Of a stretch of DNA of 21,591 nt, positions 1-7,752 are shown piece after piece (the first letter of the stretch is position 1; every line of letters starts with the position of its first letter). The notes beneath the pieces are model-generated. The model saw only the letters and a program-made list of their open reading frames with translations. It did no database searches and had not been told where the DNA came from. The stretch lies in the NCBI RefSeq assembly GCF_040513375.1, contig NZ_JBEVTG010000006.1:1-21591 (forward strand), written 5' to 3'. Origin of the DNA: Flagellimonas_B algarum. Its GTDB lineage: Bacteria; Bacteroidota; Bacteroidia; Flavobacteriales; Flavobacteriaceae. The position numbers were made by a program, and so were the translations under genes.

Positions 1-2297
1 TGATCATCGACCCAATTGAACCCACCCGCGCCGTCGGATGCGAGTATCTGCCCGGTAGTGGCCCCGGTATCGTCGATACTGAAGGTCGTTCCGGTCAATG
101 CGATTCCGGCCCCGTTGGTATACTGTGTATCCAAATCGTTATTAGGCGACCATATCGAATTCAAATCATCCCATTTAAGAACTTGACCATCTAAGGCTCC
201 CATTTGATTCAGTTTGATAGCTGTAATACCGCCATCCCTGACTTGCAGTACATTCGGGGCGACTCCATTTCCTTCGATAGTCAAATTATCAGGTTCGACT
301 GTACCACCCATTCCCCCGGGGAGATTATCCCAAATTACGACCCCGCCTGAAGTGCTTAAAAACTGACCATTTGAACCTGGTCGAATTCTAAAAGGGTCGG
401 CGTTTGTGCCAATGCCTTCAAGGGTATTGTTATCAACTTCTTCAACACTTCCACCATTTGACGCGATTTCGTCATCGACGTATTTCTTGGTGGCGGCATC
501 TTGGTCGTCATTAGGATCCAATAGGTTTTCGATCTGTCTTCCCCCGGCATCATTTCCCTGGGTCAAAACATTATCCAGGTCCTGATTGTCCGACCCTGCC
601 GGTAAGGCCGCGATTTCGTCATCGACGTATTTCTTGGTGGCTGCATCTTGGTCGTCATTAGGATCCAATAGGTTTTCGATCTGTCTTCCACCGGCATCAT
701 TTCCTTGGGTCAAAACATTGTCCAGGTCCTGATTGTCCGATCCTGCCGGTAAGGCCGCGATTTCGTCATCGACATATTTCTTGGTGGCTGCATCTTGGTC
801 GTCATTAGGATCCAATAGGTTTTCGATTTGTCTTCCCCCGGCATCATTTCCCTGGGTCAAAACATTGTCCAGGTCCTGATTGTCCGACCCTGCCGGTAAG
901 GCCGCGATTTCGTCATCGACATATTTCTTGGTGGCTGCATCTTGGTCGTCATTAGGATCCAATAGGTTTTCGATTTGTCTTCCCCCGGCATCATTTCCCT
1001 GGGTCAAAACATTGGCCAAGTCTTGTTCATCCGTATTCCCTCCACCGGCAACTAATCCGTCGATGTCGGTCTGCAGTTCCTCTAAGGCCAGTTGTACCGT
1101 ACCCCCGGTAATCCCGGTAATCGCATCGATATCCACATCTGCGGCATCTTGAATCTCATTTTGATCGTCAAAATCCCCATCTCGGATATCCACAAGGGCA
1201 GGGTTTCCGTTCGTAATAGTAATTTCCACACTTTCATTAAGTGTTCCCGCAGCTCCGATTCCTAAGTCTTGTTCATCAGTATTTGCCCCGCCAGCGTTCA
1301 AGGCATTGATATCGGTCTGTATTTCTTCCAATGCAGACTGTACGTTGTTGCCCGCTATTCCGGAAATCGGTGTGATATTGACTTCACCCGCGGTTTGGTT
1401 GTCCAAATAAATGCTGAGATCCACCCCGGAGGCCCCGGCCGCAGGGTTGGTCAATGTCAACAAATCGTTTTGTAGCTGTAAATCCGAAAGCTCATTTTCA
1501 TCATCCAAATCGTTATCATCGACCAAGTGGTCTGCAATCAATTGGTTATTGGCAGTAATATCGTTTCTAAGCTGTGAATCGTCGTAAAACACGCCGTTGT
1601 TGTCGGTCAGGACATTGTTGGGTTCGGGGCTGATCAATTCGGCACTGGTGATGTACCCGGCATCGTTGGTGAAGTCGTTCAAGGTGACTTGGGCGTAGTC
1701 GATTTGGAAATCCGATACGGCGTTTTCTTGAAGCTCCGTCTGCCCCACCGAAAGGGGTGCCAATTTATCGGAATCAATGGAATTGTCTTGTAAATCGACC
1801 CCGTTGATCGTACTGTCGGCAATGTTCTCCCCCGTTATCTCGCCAACTTCGAAATTAAAATTATCCCCGTTTTGGGTGATGATTATGGTCTCCCTAAAAT
1901 TAACAATGGGATCGGCGGTAAAGGTCTGTAGTCCCACTCCGTCAAGGGTCACCGAAACCGAGTTGCCGTCACTATCGGTCAACACCAGTTCGGTGTCGTT
2001 GAGCTCAAAGCTGACGTTGGTCGTATTCTCTTCGCTGCAAAGGTCGATCCATTGGCTGCCATCGTAATAAAAGACACAGCCCACATCGGTATTGTACACC
2101 AAGGCGCCTTGCAAAGGGGTTATCGCGTTCATTTGGGTACTGCCCATCCTTGAAATAACCAAGGCACGGTTGGTACTTTCCAATTCGAGTAGGGAATTGG
2201 CGTCAAGGGTTTCGGGATTGTCACCTATCTTGACCTGCGAAAACGCAAAACTGGAACATAGCGAAAGAACAACGCAGATGGCTATTCGGTATTTCAT
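1..2297 (-). CDS. Large secreted repeat-bearing surface protein, N-terminal 765 codons (runs off left edge)
   Basis: An ATG at 2297-2295 on the minus strand opens a frame that stays open for 765 codons to the window edge, so the C-terminus is missing. Residues 1-21 form a signal peptide ending in AFSQ. A module common in flavobacterial surface proteins follows (NSLLELESTNRALVISRM, then LVYNTDVGCVFYYDG). Two related blocks come next (VQSALEEIQTDINALNAGG and VQLALEELQTDIDGLVAGG, each leading to NTDEQDL), then four 49-residue units around DAATKKYVDDEIA. The visible part ends in an ILASDGAGGFNWVDD-type segment. The DAATKKYVD pattern is familiar from phage tail-fibre-like and bacterial surface fibre proteins, so a fibrous, possibly trimeric exported protein is inferred. 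The missing C-terminus could hold a T9SS sorting or S74-like domain. The frame is certain; the function is not. Confidence 0.88.
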   Translation of the reverse strand, partial: MKYRIAICVVLSLCSSFAFSQVKIGDNPETLDANSLLELESTNRALVISRMGSTQMNAITPLQGALVYNTDVGCVFYYDGSQWIDLCSEENTTNVSFELNDTELVLTDSDGNSVSVTLDGVGLQTFTADPIVNFRETIIITQNGDNFNFEVGEITGENIADSTINGVDLQDNSIDSDKLAPLSVGQTELQENAVSDFQIDYAQVTLNDFTNDAGYITSAELISPEPNNVLTDNNGVFYDDSQLRNDITANNQLIADHLVDDNDLDDENELSDLQLQNDLLTLTNPAAGASGVDLSIYLDNQTAGEVNITPISGIAGNNVQSALEEIQTDINALNAGGANTDEQDLGIGAAGTLNESVEITITNGNPALVDIRDGDFDDQNEIQDAADVDIDAITGITGGTVQLALEELQTDIDGLVAGGGNTDEQDLANVLTQGNDAGGRQIENLLDPNDDQDAATKKYVDDEIAALPAGSDNQDLDNVLTQGNDAGGRQIENLLDPNDDQDAATKKYVDDEIAALPAGSDNQDLDNVLTQGNDAGGRQIENLLDPNDDQDAATKKYVDDEIAALPAGSDNQDLDNVLTQGNDAGGRQIENLLDPNDDQDAATKKYVDDEIASNGGSVEEVDNNTLEGIGTNADPFRIRPGSNGQFLSTSGGVVIWDNLPGGMGGTVEPDNLTIEGNGVAPNVLQVRDGGITAIKLNQMGALDGQVLKWDDLNSIWSPNNDLDTQYTNGAGIALTGTTFSIDDTGATTGQILASDGAGGFNWVDD
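464..1022 (-). repeat. Tandem 147-bp (49-aa) repeat array, about 3.8 copies
   Basis: Four in-phase copies read on the minus strand from 1022, 875, 728 and 581, each 147 bp (exactly 49 codons). Each unit starts DLDNVLTQGNDAGG and contains DPNDDQDAATKKYVDDEIA. Copies differ at only a few positions, nearly all synonymous (for example GAC/GAT in the DLDN codons and the variable C/A in the GGR region). The first unit has DLAN instead of DLDN. The fourth loses its last nine residues (ALPAGSDNQ), where unique sequence begins. Such high identity at synonymous sites points to recent duplication or ongoing gene conversion. Confidence 0.95.
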
Positions 2298-2379
2298 GAC
2301 TTTGGGGGTTTATTCAACTAAACATGTAAAGCTATGATTCTCTTTTGATAGCATCCCGTAAAATACGTCGAAAGGTCAA

Positions 2380-2391
2380 TCAACTAGTTGA
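2380..2391. promoter_or_regulatory. Perfect 12-bp palindrome in divergent intergenic region
   Basis: TCAACTAGTTGA is its own reverse complement and lies between the divergent genes starting at 2297 (minus) and 2540 (plus). It could be a dimeric regulator site for either gene. Only its symmetry and position support this. The rest of the 242-nt gap shows no RNA gene. Confidence 0.3.
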
Positions 2392-2447
2392 ATGGAAAGG
2401 CTTTCGATGAATGACATCGGTACCGTCGAATCATCGAAAAAGGGTAT

Positions 2448-2478
2448 TTTGGATACAATTAACAAAAGTTTAGTTTCA
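2448..2478 (+). promoter_or_regulatory. Candidate Bacteroidota-type promoter
   Basis: TTTG at 2448-2451 is followed after 19 nt by TAGTTTCA at 2471-2478. The spacing fits the Bacteroidota consensus TTTG-N17-23-TAnnTTTG, and the -7 element matches 6 of 8 positions. A start near 2483 would give a leader of about 55 nt before the ATG at 2540. This is a by-eye match. Confidence 0.4.
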
Positions 2479-2539
2479 CATTCTTTTAAATATGGGGCCC
2501 ATAGGCTTTCTTTATGGGCATCAACACAAACACCGTACT

Positions 2540-3280
2540 ATGAAAAAGGCCATGATTTTGCTCCTGTTTTTGCTCACCTCACTGGGGCATGCACAGAATG
2601 ATGGCAGACAGCTCCTTAGGGGTCAGGTATTGTACCGGGGCAGCAATGTGGTCAACGAGAATGTTGTGAATACGAATACCCAATTCGCCACGATTACCGA
2701 TGAAAACGGCCGTTTCGCCATCATGGTGAAATCAGGCGATCAGCTCGTATTTACTGCGGTAAACTACCAGTTGGAGATCATTAAGGTCACCGATGCCATT
2801 CTGGAGAAAAACCGCTTGGTAGTCGAAGTGACCGAAAAAGTGACCCAGCTCGATGAAGTAGTCGTCGGACCCGAGAACCAACAGAAATTCCTCGAAGTGA
2901 AAAACGAGAAATTCAAGGGTTTCGAATACGAGATCGACCGGGGTACCGAAGTGGAAAACGTGGCCTACACTTCGCAAAATGACCGCATCGAAGGGCGGGT
3001 GAATTTCGTCAATATCTTCAAAGCGATTTTCAAATCGCGTAACCAAGATACCGGAGATGCCAATCCACTGAAGGTTAGTGAGGTGCTCCGTCAGGTATAC
3101 GACGATGAATTTTTCGTTGTCGACCTGCAATTACCTCAGGATCAAATTGATGCATTTCTGTTATACTGTGACGACAAGGTGCCCTCGCAAGCACTTTTTC
3201 GTCGTGAAAATGAATTCGAATTGATCGATTTCTTGGTGACCCACAGCAAAACCTATTTGTCTGAGTTGAATGGGGAATAA
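2540..3280 (+). CDS. Exported carboxypeptidase-D-regulatory (transthyretin-like) domain protein
   Basis: The open frame extends upstream to 2492, but the ATG at 2540 is chosen because it begins a signal peptide (MKKAMILLLFLLTSLGHAQ); the longer start would put 16 hydrophilic residues ahead of it. The mature protein of about 227 residues starts with a transthyretin-like fold. LRGQVLYRGSNVVNENVVN, ATITDENGRFAI and KSGDQLVFTAVNY are the usual signatures of the carboxypeptidase-like regulatory domain. A short linker with LDEVVV follows, as in many TonB-associated flavobacterial proteins. The C-terminal half (ending in DFLVTHSKTYLSELNGE) is less familiar but resembles that of the next gene, so the two are tandem paralogues. 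The stop overlaps the next start by 11 bp, indicating translational coupling. It probably acts in the periplasm or at the outer membrane. Its specific role is unknown. Confidence 0.85.
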   Translation: MKKAMILLLFLLTSLGHAQNDGRQLLRGQVLYRGSNVVNENVVNTNTQFATITDENGRFAIMVKSGDQLVFTAVNYQLEIIKVTDAILEKNRLVVEVTEKVTQLDEVVVGPENQQKFLEVKNEKFKGFEYEIDRGTEVENVAYTSQNDRIEGRVNFVNIFKAIFKSRNQDTGDANPLKVSEVLRQVYDDEFFVVDLQLPQDQIDAFLLYCDDKVPSQALFRRENEFELIDFLVTHSKTYLSELNGE

Positions 3281-4073
3281 CCTCTTTCTTTTCTTTTTTT
3301 TCTTGGGGACGGTCTTGGTGTTTTCGCAGGACCGGACATCGAAGGTCCTGAACGGTAGGGTAGTGGTACCTAATGTGGATGTTACGGGTGTGGCCATCCA
3401 GAACATCAGTACGGAAAAAGCGGCGGTCACCGATCCCGCCGGTAACTTTTCGATTCGGGTACGATTGGGGGATACCTTGGTGTTCTCTGCCGTTCAATTG
3501 AAGCGGAAAATCTTACCTATCGGGGCTGATTTAATGGCGACGGACTTCGTGACCGTACCCATGGAAGAGTTCGTCAACGAACTGGAAGGCGTGGAGTTGA
3601 ACCCGTTTGGATTATCGGGGAATCTTGGGAGTGACGTCGGCACTTTGACTTTAGAGAAGGATGTCAGCGCAGAAGCGTTGGGGCTTCCCAATGCAGACGT
3701 CAAGATCATTACCCAAAGTGAGCGCAAGCTCTATGAGGCCGATGCTGGAAAGTTCTTTTATTACTATGTCATTGCGGCCTCTGTAAACATCAATAAAATC
3801 CTGAACAGGCTTACCGGTCGGACTAAAAAACTAAAGCAACGGGTCGAAGTCGATCGTCGGTATGCCAACACCAATGCCGTGCAAGAATCGATCGTCGATT
3901 CACTTTTTACGCAAGAATTGGGGATTCCTGAAGAACGTATCCCCGACTTCATGTATTTCTGTGAGGTCGATAGCGAATTCCAGCGACTTTCGGCCTTGGG
4001 GGATCAGCTGCAGTTGTGGAATTACCTTTTGAACCGTAGCAAATTATACCGAAAGAACAATGAATTGGATTGA
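3270..4073 (+). CDS. Exported carboxypeptidase-D-regulatory domain protein, paralogue of preceding gene
   Basis: This 267-residue protein begins with a strongly hydrophobic, phenylalanine-rich signal peptide (NNLFLFFFFLGTVLVFSQ). It continues with the same transthyretin-like module as its neighbour: LNGRVVVPNVDVTGVAIQN, AAVTDPAGNFSIRV and LGDTLVFSAVQ. The C-terminal region ending PDFMYFCEVDSEFQRL and LWNYLLNRSKLYRK lines up by eye with the QIDAFLLYCDDK and DFLVTHSKTYL segments of the upstream protein. Duplication with divergence is therefore likely. The start overlaps the upstream frame by 11 bp. The end overlaps only the hydrophilic upstream extension of the next frame, not its chosen start. 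No catalytic residues of a carboxypeptidase are present; the name refers only to the fold. Function is unknown. Confidence 0.87.
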   Translation: MGNNLFLFFFFLGTVLVFSQDRTSKVLNGRVVVPNVDVTGVAIQNISTEKAAVTDPAGNFSIRVRLGDTLVFSAVQLKRKILPIGADLMATDFVTVPMEEFVNELEGVELNPFGLSGNLGSDVGTLTLEKDVSAEALGLPNADVKIITQSERKLYEADAGKFFYYYVIAASVNINKILNRLTGRTKKLKQRVEVDRRYANTNAVQESIVDSLFTQELGIPEERIPDFMYFCEVDSEFQRLSALGDQLQLWNYLLNRSKLYRKNNELD

Positions 4074-4099
4074 CCGTGGTTTTCGGCATGGGAATTGCA

Positions 4100-4107
4100 T
4101 AAATTTG
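4100..4107 (+). promoter_or_regulatory. Candidate -7 box (TAAATTTG)
   Basis: TAAATTTG matches the Bacteroidota TAnnTTTG -7 element exactly and ends 21 nt before the ATG at 4129, in the short gap after the preceding stop. The -33 side is weak (TTTTC near 4080). It suggests that the DUF6702 and M1 genes can be transcribed apart from the two upstream genes. Confidence 0.4.
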
Positions 4108-4128
4108 GGCAACGCTTTACGATTATCG

Positions 4129-4632
4129 ATGAAGAAAACAAGTATTCTACTTTTCTTGGCCATTGCCTGTAGTTTTGGGTTCGCCGTGCATAAGTTTTAT
4201 GTCAGTGTCACCAATATCAATTATTCTGAAAAGGACGATGCCTTTCAAATCACTACCCGAATTTTCATCGACGATCTCGAACAACTTTTGGAAGAACGCT
4301 ACGGGGTCGATGCCCAGTTGGGAACGGATCAAGAAGCGGCCATAGCAGACGGTTATATCGAAAAATACTTCAAAGCGAAGTTGTTGGTACACTTAAACGG
4401 AAAACAAACCGGCTATCGCTTTCTAGGGAAGCAATATGAAGATGACGTGGTGATCTGTTATCTTGAAATCGAACAGGTCAATTTCGATACGTTGAAGTCT
4501 CTGAGCATCCAAAACGAAATACTGACCGACCTCTTCGATGAGCAACAAAACCTGGTCCACGTAAAATGGCTGGGCAAGAAGAAAAGTTTCGTGCTCATCA
4601 AAGAGAATAATAAAGGAATGTTAAACTTATAA
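4129..4632 (+). CDS. DUF6702-type exported protein
   Basis: The frame opens at 4060, but the ATG at 4129 is preferred because it begins a signal peptide (MKKTSILLFLAIACSFGFA). The upstream 23 codons are hydrophilic and overlap the previous gene. The 167-residue product has HKFYVSVTNINYS right after the signal peptide, then a segment with ITTRIFIDDLEQLLEERYG. I recognise this as the flavobacterial DUF6702 pattern, whose members often sit next to M1 peptidases, as here. The body predicts a beta-rich exported domain (KLLVHLNGKQTGYRFLG, VICYLEIEQVNFDTL). No catalytic motif is evident. The family name comes from memory of the motif and its neighbourhood rather than from a search. Confidence 0.8.
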   Translation: MKKTSILLFLAIACSFGFAVHKFYVSVTNINYSEKDDAFQITTRIFIDDLEQLLEERYGVDAQLGTDQEAAIADGYIEKYFKAKLLVHLNGKQTGYRFLGKQYEDDVVICYLEIEQVNFDTLKSLSIQNEILTDLFDEQQNLVHVKWLGKKKSFVLIKENNKGMLNL

Positions 4633-4639
4633 GACTTTC

Positions 4640-4654
4640 TTAACGACTCGTTAA
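4640..4654. promoter_or_regulatory. Perfect 7-bp inverted repeat upstream of M1 peptidase
   Basis: TTAACGA-C-TCGTTAA forms perfect 7-bp arms around one base, with weaker symmetry continuing outward to about 4635-4659. It lies in the 56-nt gap between two same-strand genes, 34 nt before the ATG at 4689. No T-tract follows, so an operator is more likely than a terminator. The regulator is unknown. Confidence 0.4.
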
Positions 4655-4688
4655 AAAGGATTATTTTCCCACATCAAATTAGTTAAAA

Positions 4689-7007
4689 ATGAATAAGATC
4701 AAGTACTGTTTTGCTTCCGTTCTTTTCTTGTTTGCGGCCGTTGCCATGGCGCAAGAAACCGAGGAGAAGGAAGAGCGCGAACCCGGGCATGTCAATCAGA
4801 GCCGGTTCAAGCAACTTTATGAAGAATTTTCAAGCCCGAACACCTACCGTTCGGCCTCAGGTGCCCCTGGACCTGATTATTACCAACAACAGGCGGATTA
4901 CAAAATGGACATCGAACTCGATGACCGCAATGCGAAGATCTATGGTGAGGAAACCATCACCTATTTCAACAACTCGCCTGATGACCTTGAGTTCCTATGG
5001 GTACAATTGGATCAAAACGTGCGCGCCAAGGATTCCAAGTCGCCACTCCGAAACGGCAATGGGGTGAACATCGCCTACACCGCCGGTAACTTCGCACAGC
5101 GTTTCGTTACCGAACCTTTCGATGGAGGGTTCAATATCGATTGGGTGAAAGATGCCGCTGGCAAACCCCTGTCGTACACGATCAATCAAACCATGATGCG
5201 AATCAATATTCCACAACCATTGAAAAGCGGGGCGAATATTTCCTTTTCCATCAAGTGGTGGTACAATGTGCCCGATCACACGGTGAACCGTGCACGATCT
5301 GGATTCGAATTTTTCCCGAAAGATGGTAACCGTGCGTACGTAATCGCCCAGTTCTTCCCAAGAATGGCCGTATACTCCGATGTTGAAGGTTGGCAAAACC
5401 ACCAGTTTTGGGGCAGTGGCGAGTTCGCCCTACCTTTTGGGAACTATGAGGTGAACATCACCGTACCGGCCGACCACGTCGTCGATGCCACCGGGGTGTT
5501 GCAGAACCGTAAGGAAGTTTTCACCAAAGACATGATGAAACGCTATGAGCAGGCCAAGAAGTCGTATGACAAACCGGTCATCATCGTTAGTCAAGAAGAG
5601 GCCGTTGCCAAGGAAGGATCGTTCTCTGAGAAAAAGAAAACCTGGAAATTCAAAACGGAAGCCGGACAGCCCGTCCGTGATTTCGGATTCGCTTCTTCAA
5701 GAAAGTTCATTTGGGATATGCAAGCGGTAAAATTGCCAAACCGCGATGTCATGGCGGTATCCATGTATCCTAAGGAAGGTAATCCACTTTGGGAAGAGCA
5801 ATCGACCAAGGCCGTGGTTCAGACCCTGATTACCTATTCTAAGCATACTTTTGATTACCCATACCACAAAGCGATTTCGGTACATGCCAAAAACCAAGGT
5901 ATGGAGTATCCGATGATTTGCTGGAATTATGGGCGTCCGAATGAAGACGGTACTTATTCAGACCGCACGAAATATGGGATGATCAGTGTGATCATCCACG
6001 AAGTTGGGCACAATTACTTCCCCATGATCGTCAATTCAGACGAGCGCCAATGGGGATGGATGGATGAAGGTCTCGATACCTTTATGCAATACTTGACCGA
6101 ACAGGAATTCGGTAAGAACTATCCGGATGTCATCGCGCCTAACGACAAGTACCCTTCAAGACGTGGGGATGCAGCCAAGATCGTACCCTACATGGCCGGA
6201 GATCAAAGTTATATCTCCCCCATCATGTCGAACCCCGAGAATGTCTATCAACTAGGTCCGAATGCTTACGGCAAGCCGGCCACGGCATTGAACATTCTTC
6301 GTGAGACCGTAATGGGTCCGGAATTGTTCGATCACGCATTCAAGACGTATGCCCAGCGCTGGAAGTTCAAGCATCCGACCCCTGAAGATTTCTTCCGAAC
6401 TATGGAAGATGCTTCGGCAGTCGATCTTGACTGGTACTGGAGAGGTTGGTTCTACACCACCGATTATGTGGATATTGGTGTTAAAGGAGTAAAGAAATAT
6501 TACGTCAGCAACGAGGTCACCAAAGAAATGCAAGAGTATATGGATGCCCGAAACCTGACCTTGGCCGATTTACCGCCTTTGGTCTACTTGGCCGAAGAGG
6601 GTAGTGAGGATTATTCGGATGATCTTAAAGGCAAAGCCCCATCCGAAACCTCGACCAACCTGAACGAGTTCATGATGGACAATATGACCGCCGAAGAGCG
6701 GGCCCAGGTTGAAGAGCCCAAGTATTTCTATGAAATCACCTTCGATAAACCAGGGGGTATTCCAATGCCATTGATCGTGGAGTATACCTTTGCCGATGGC
6801 ACTACGGAAAGCATTACCTATCCGCCAGAAATCTGGAGAAAGAACGATAAGGAAGTAAAAAGGGTCATGGCTACCCAAAAGGAAATCGTCGGTATCGTAG
6901 TCGATCCAAAATTGGAAACCGCCGATATCGATACGACCAACAATGCATGGCCGAAAAAAGAGGAAAAATCCGATTTCGACCAGTTCAAAGAGAAGGTCAA
7001 AGGATAA
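4689..7007 (+). CDS. M1 family metallopeptidase (gluzincin aminopeptidase)
   Basis: The 772-residue protein starts with a signal peptide (NKIKYCFASVLFLFAAVAMAQ), so it acts outside the cytoplasm. The zinc site is complete: H437-E438-V-G-H441, with the third ligand E460 after 18 residues (in WMDEGL), the HExxH-x18-E arrangement of M1 peptidases. G404-M405-E406-Y407-P408 occupies the place of the GxMEN exopeptidase motif. The N-terminal part (YKMDIELDDRNAKIYGEETI) is the beta-sandwich expected in this family. Metal-dependent removal of N-terminal residues from peptides is the known family activity; the substrate here is unknown. The C-terminus (about residues 690-772) is charged and shows no T9SS sorting domain, so a periplasmic location is likely. 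The gene follows a DUF6702 gene and is closed by a strong terminator at 7033-7066. Confidence 0.95.
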   Translation: MNKIKYCFASVLFLFAAVAMAQETEEKEEREPGHVNQSRFKQLYEEFSSPNTYRSASGAPGPDYYQQQADYKMDIELDDRNAKIYGEETITYFNNSPDDLEFLWVQLDQNVRAKDSKSPLRNGNGVNIAYTAGNFAQRFVTEPFDGGFNIDWVKDAAGKPLSYTINQTMMRINIPQPLKSGANISFSIKWWYNVPDHTVNRARSGFEFFPKDGNRAYVIAQFFPRMAVYSDVEGWQNHQFWGSGEFALPFGNYEVNITVPADHVVDATGVLQNRKEVFTKDMMKRYEQAKKSYDKPVIIVSQEEAVAKEGSFSEKKKTWKFKTEAGQPVRDFGFASSRKFIWDMQAVKLPNRDVMAVSMYPKEGNPLWEEQSTKAVVQTLITYSKHTFDYPYHKAISVHAKNQGMEYPMICWNYGRPNEDGTYSDRTKYGMISVIIHEVGHNYFPMIVNSDERQWGWMDEGLDTFMQYLTEQEFGKNYPDVIAPNDKYPSRRGDAAKIVPYMAGDQSYISPIMSNPENVYQLGPNAYGKPATALNILRETVMGPELFDHAFKTYAQRWKFKHPTPEDFFRTMEDASAVDLDWYWRGWFYTTDYVDIGVKGVKKYYVSNEVTKEMQEYMDARNLTLADLPPLVYLAEEGSEDYSDDLKGKAPSETSTNLNEFMMDNMTAEERAQVEEPKYFYEITFDKPGGIPMPLIVEYTFADGTTESITYPPEIWRKNDKEVKRVMATQKEIVGIVVDPKLETADIDTTNNAWPKKEEKSDFDQFKEKVKG

Positions 7008-7032
7008 TCGTCAAGCGATTTAATATTTTGGT

Positions 7033-7066
7033 AAGCCCCGATTTCTAGGAACCGGGGCTTTTTTTT
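7033..7066 (+). terminator. Intrinsic terminator after M1 peptidase
   Basis: AAGCCCCG (7033-7040) pairs with CGGGGCTT (7053-7060) across a 12-nt loop and is followed by a run of T to 7066. It ends the transcript of the upstream gene group and lies only 22 nt before the next ATG. Confidence 0.88.
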
Positions 7067-7088
7067 AGTTACTTCATAAAAAAAAGAC

Positions 7089-7727
7089 ATGAAGAAGCTA
7101 CCCTTTTTGATGGTATCCTTTCTTACCCTGTTGGTTTTGGTGAACTGCGGCGGTTCTGATGAGTCCGATGATTACGAGGATTGTAATTGTGGGGCGTTCT
7201 CTTCCATCGATATTGAATTCAATGGCTTGCAGGCCCAAGCCCTCGAAATGATCAATGAGGACTTTTTCGACGCCCAAGTATTTGTTGAAGCCATACCCAA
7301 AGAACGTCTGGTTTTAGAGGTCGATTTGCGTTTTTCAGAACGATTTATGGCATCGTTGGCCAATAAAGGTATCAGCTCTTTGAATAACGAGGCCGCCCAA
7401 CGCTGTAGCTGTGCCTATCCGTTCAATGTCATCAATCGCTTGGAACGTCTTGAGGTTGCAATGCGATTGGAAGGGGAAACCAATTTCGTTGAGGTCACCG
7501 ATCTATTCGGGGTCGCCGGGTTTGTAGCGAACGATAGGCTATTGTCTATTGAAGAGGCACTGGCTGCCAGTCGCATGGTCGAAGACAATTTTGATTTTAT
7601 TTCCCGTTATTACTTAAGGGTGAAAGATCTTGCGGGTATTCCGGATGAAGCGACGTTTAGGGTCCGGGTTGTTTTTATGGACGAAAGTGAATTCCTTCAA
7701 GAAACCCAGCTGGTACGTTTCCAATAG
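7089..7727 (+). CDS. Hypothetical outer-membrane lipoprotein with two CxC motifs
   Basis: The 212-residue product has a lipoprotein signal peptide with lipobox LVNC, so C20 is the probable lipidated residue. The acidic stretch right after it (GGSDESDDYED) resembles the export signal that sends Bacteroidota lipoproteins to the cell surface; surface exposure is an inference. Two CxC motifs stand out: C32-N-C34 near the N-terminus and C106-S-C108 mid-protein. They could form a disulfide pair or bind a metal. I do not recognise the family. The gene begins just after a terminator and ends 25 nt before tatA, so its own promoter is not obvious. Confidence 0.85.
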   Translation: MKKLPFLMVSFLTLLVLVNCGGSDESDDYEDCNCGAFSSIDIEFNGLQAQALEMINEDFFDAQVFVEAIPKERLVLEVDLRFSERFMASLANKGISSLNNEAAQRCSCAYPFNVINRLERLEVAMRLEGETNFVEVTDLFGVAGFVANDRLLSIEEALAASRMVEDNFDFISRYYLRVKDLAGIPDEATFRVRVVFMDESEFLQETQLVRFQ

Positions 7728-7748
7728 GATTTTTAAATTTTATCTTTG
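7717..7748 (+). promoter_or_regulatory. Candidate promoter for tatA, near-leaderless
   Basis: TATCTTTG at 7741-7748 matches TAnnTTTG exactly; GTTT at 7717-7720 is a partial -33 element with a 20-nt spacer. The box ends only 4 nt before the tatA ATG at 7753, so the transcript would start at or next to the start codon. It overlaps the 3' end of the preceding lipoprotein gene. Confidence 0.6.
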
Positions 7749-7752
7749 TGGT

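Noticed and set aside
464..1022. Possible CRISPR array in the left repeat region
   Set aside because: Repeats are contiguous 147-bp coding units in one frame with no spacers.
880..2337. Plus-strand open frames at 880-1152, 1269-1475, 1777-2067 and 2092-2337
   Set aside because: They lie antisense to the open minus-strand surface-protein frame, have low-complexity or implausible sequences and no conserved motifs.
2492..2539. Upstream ATG at 2492 for the first exported protein
   Set aside because: It would add 16 hydrophilic residues ahead of the signal peptide; the ATG at 2540 fits better.
2392..2601. Small plus frame 2392-2601 overlapping the start of the exported protein
   Set aside because: It is hydrophilic and without family features; the signal peptide of the 2540 frame identifies the true gene.
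2732..3497. Minus-strand frames opposite the tandem exported proteins
   Set aside because: They mirror the real genes in another frame and contain no recognisable domain.
7033..7066. Possible riboswitch or attenuator before the lipoprotein gene
   Set aside because: The hairpin with T-tract is a simple terminator; no extra conserved structure precedes it.
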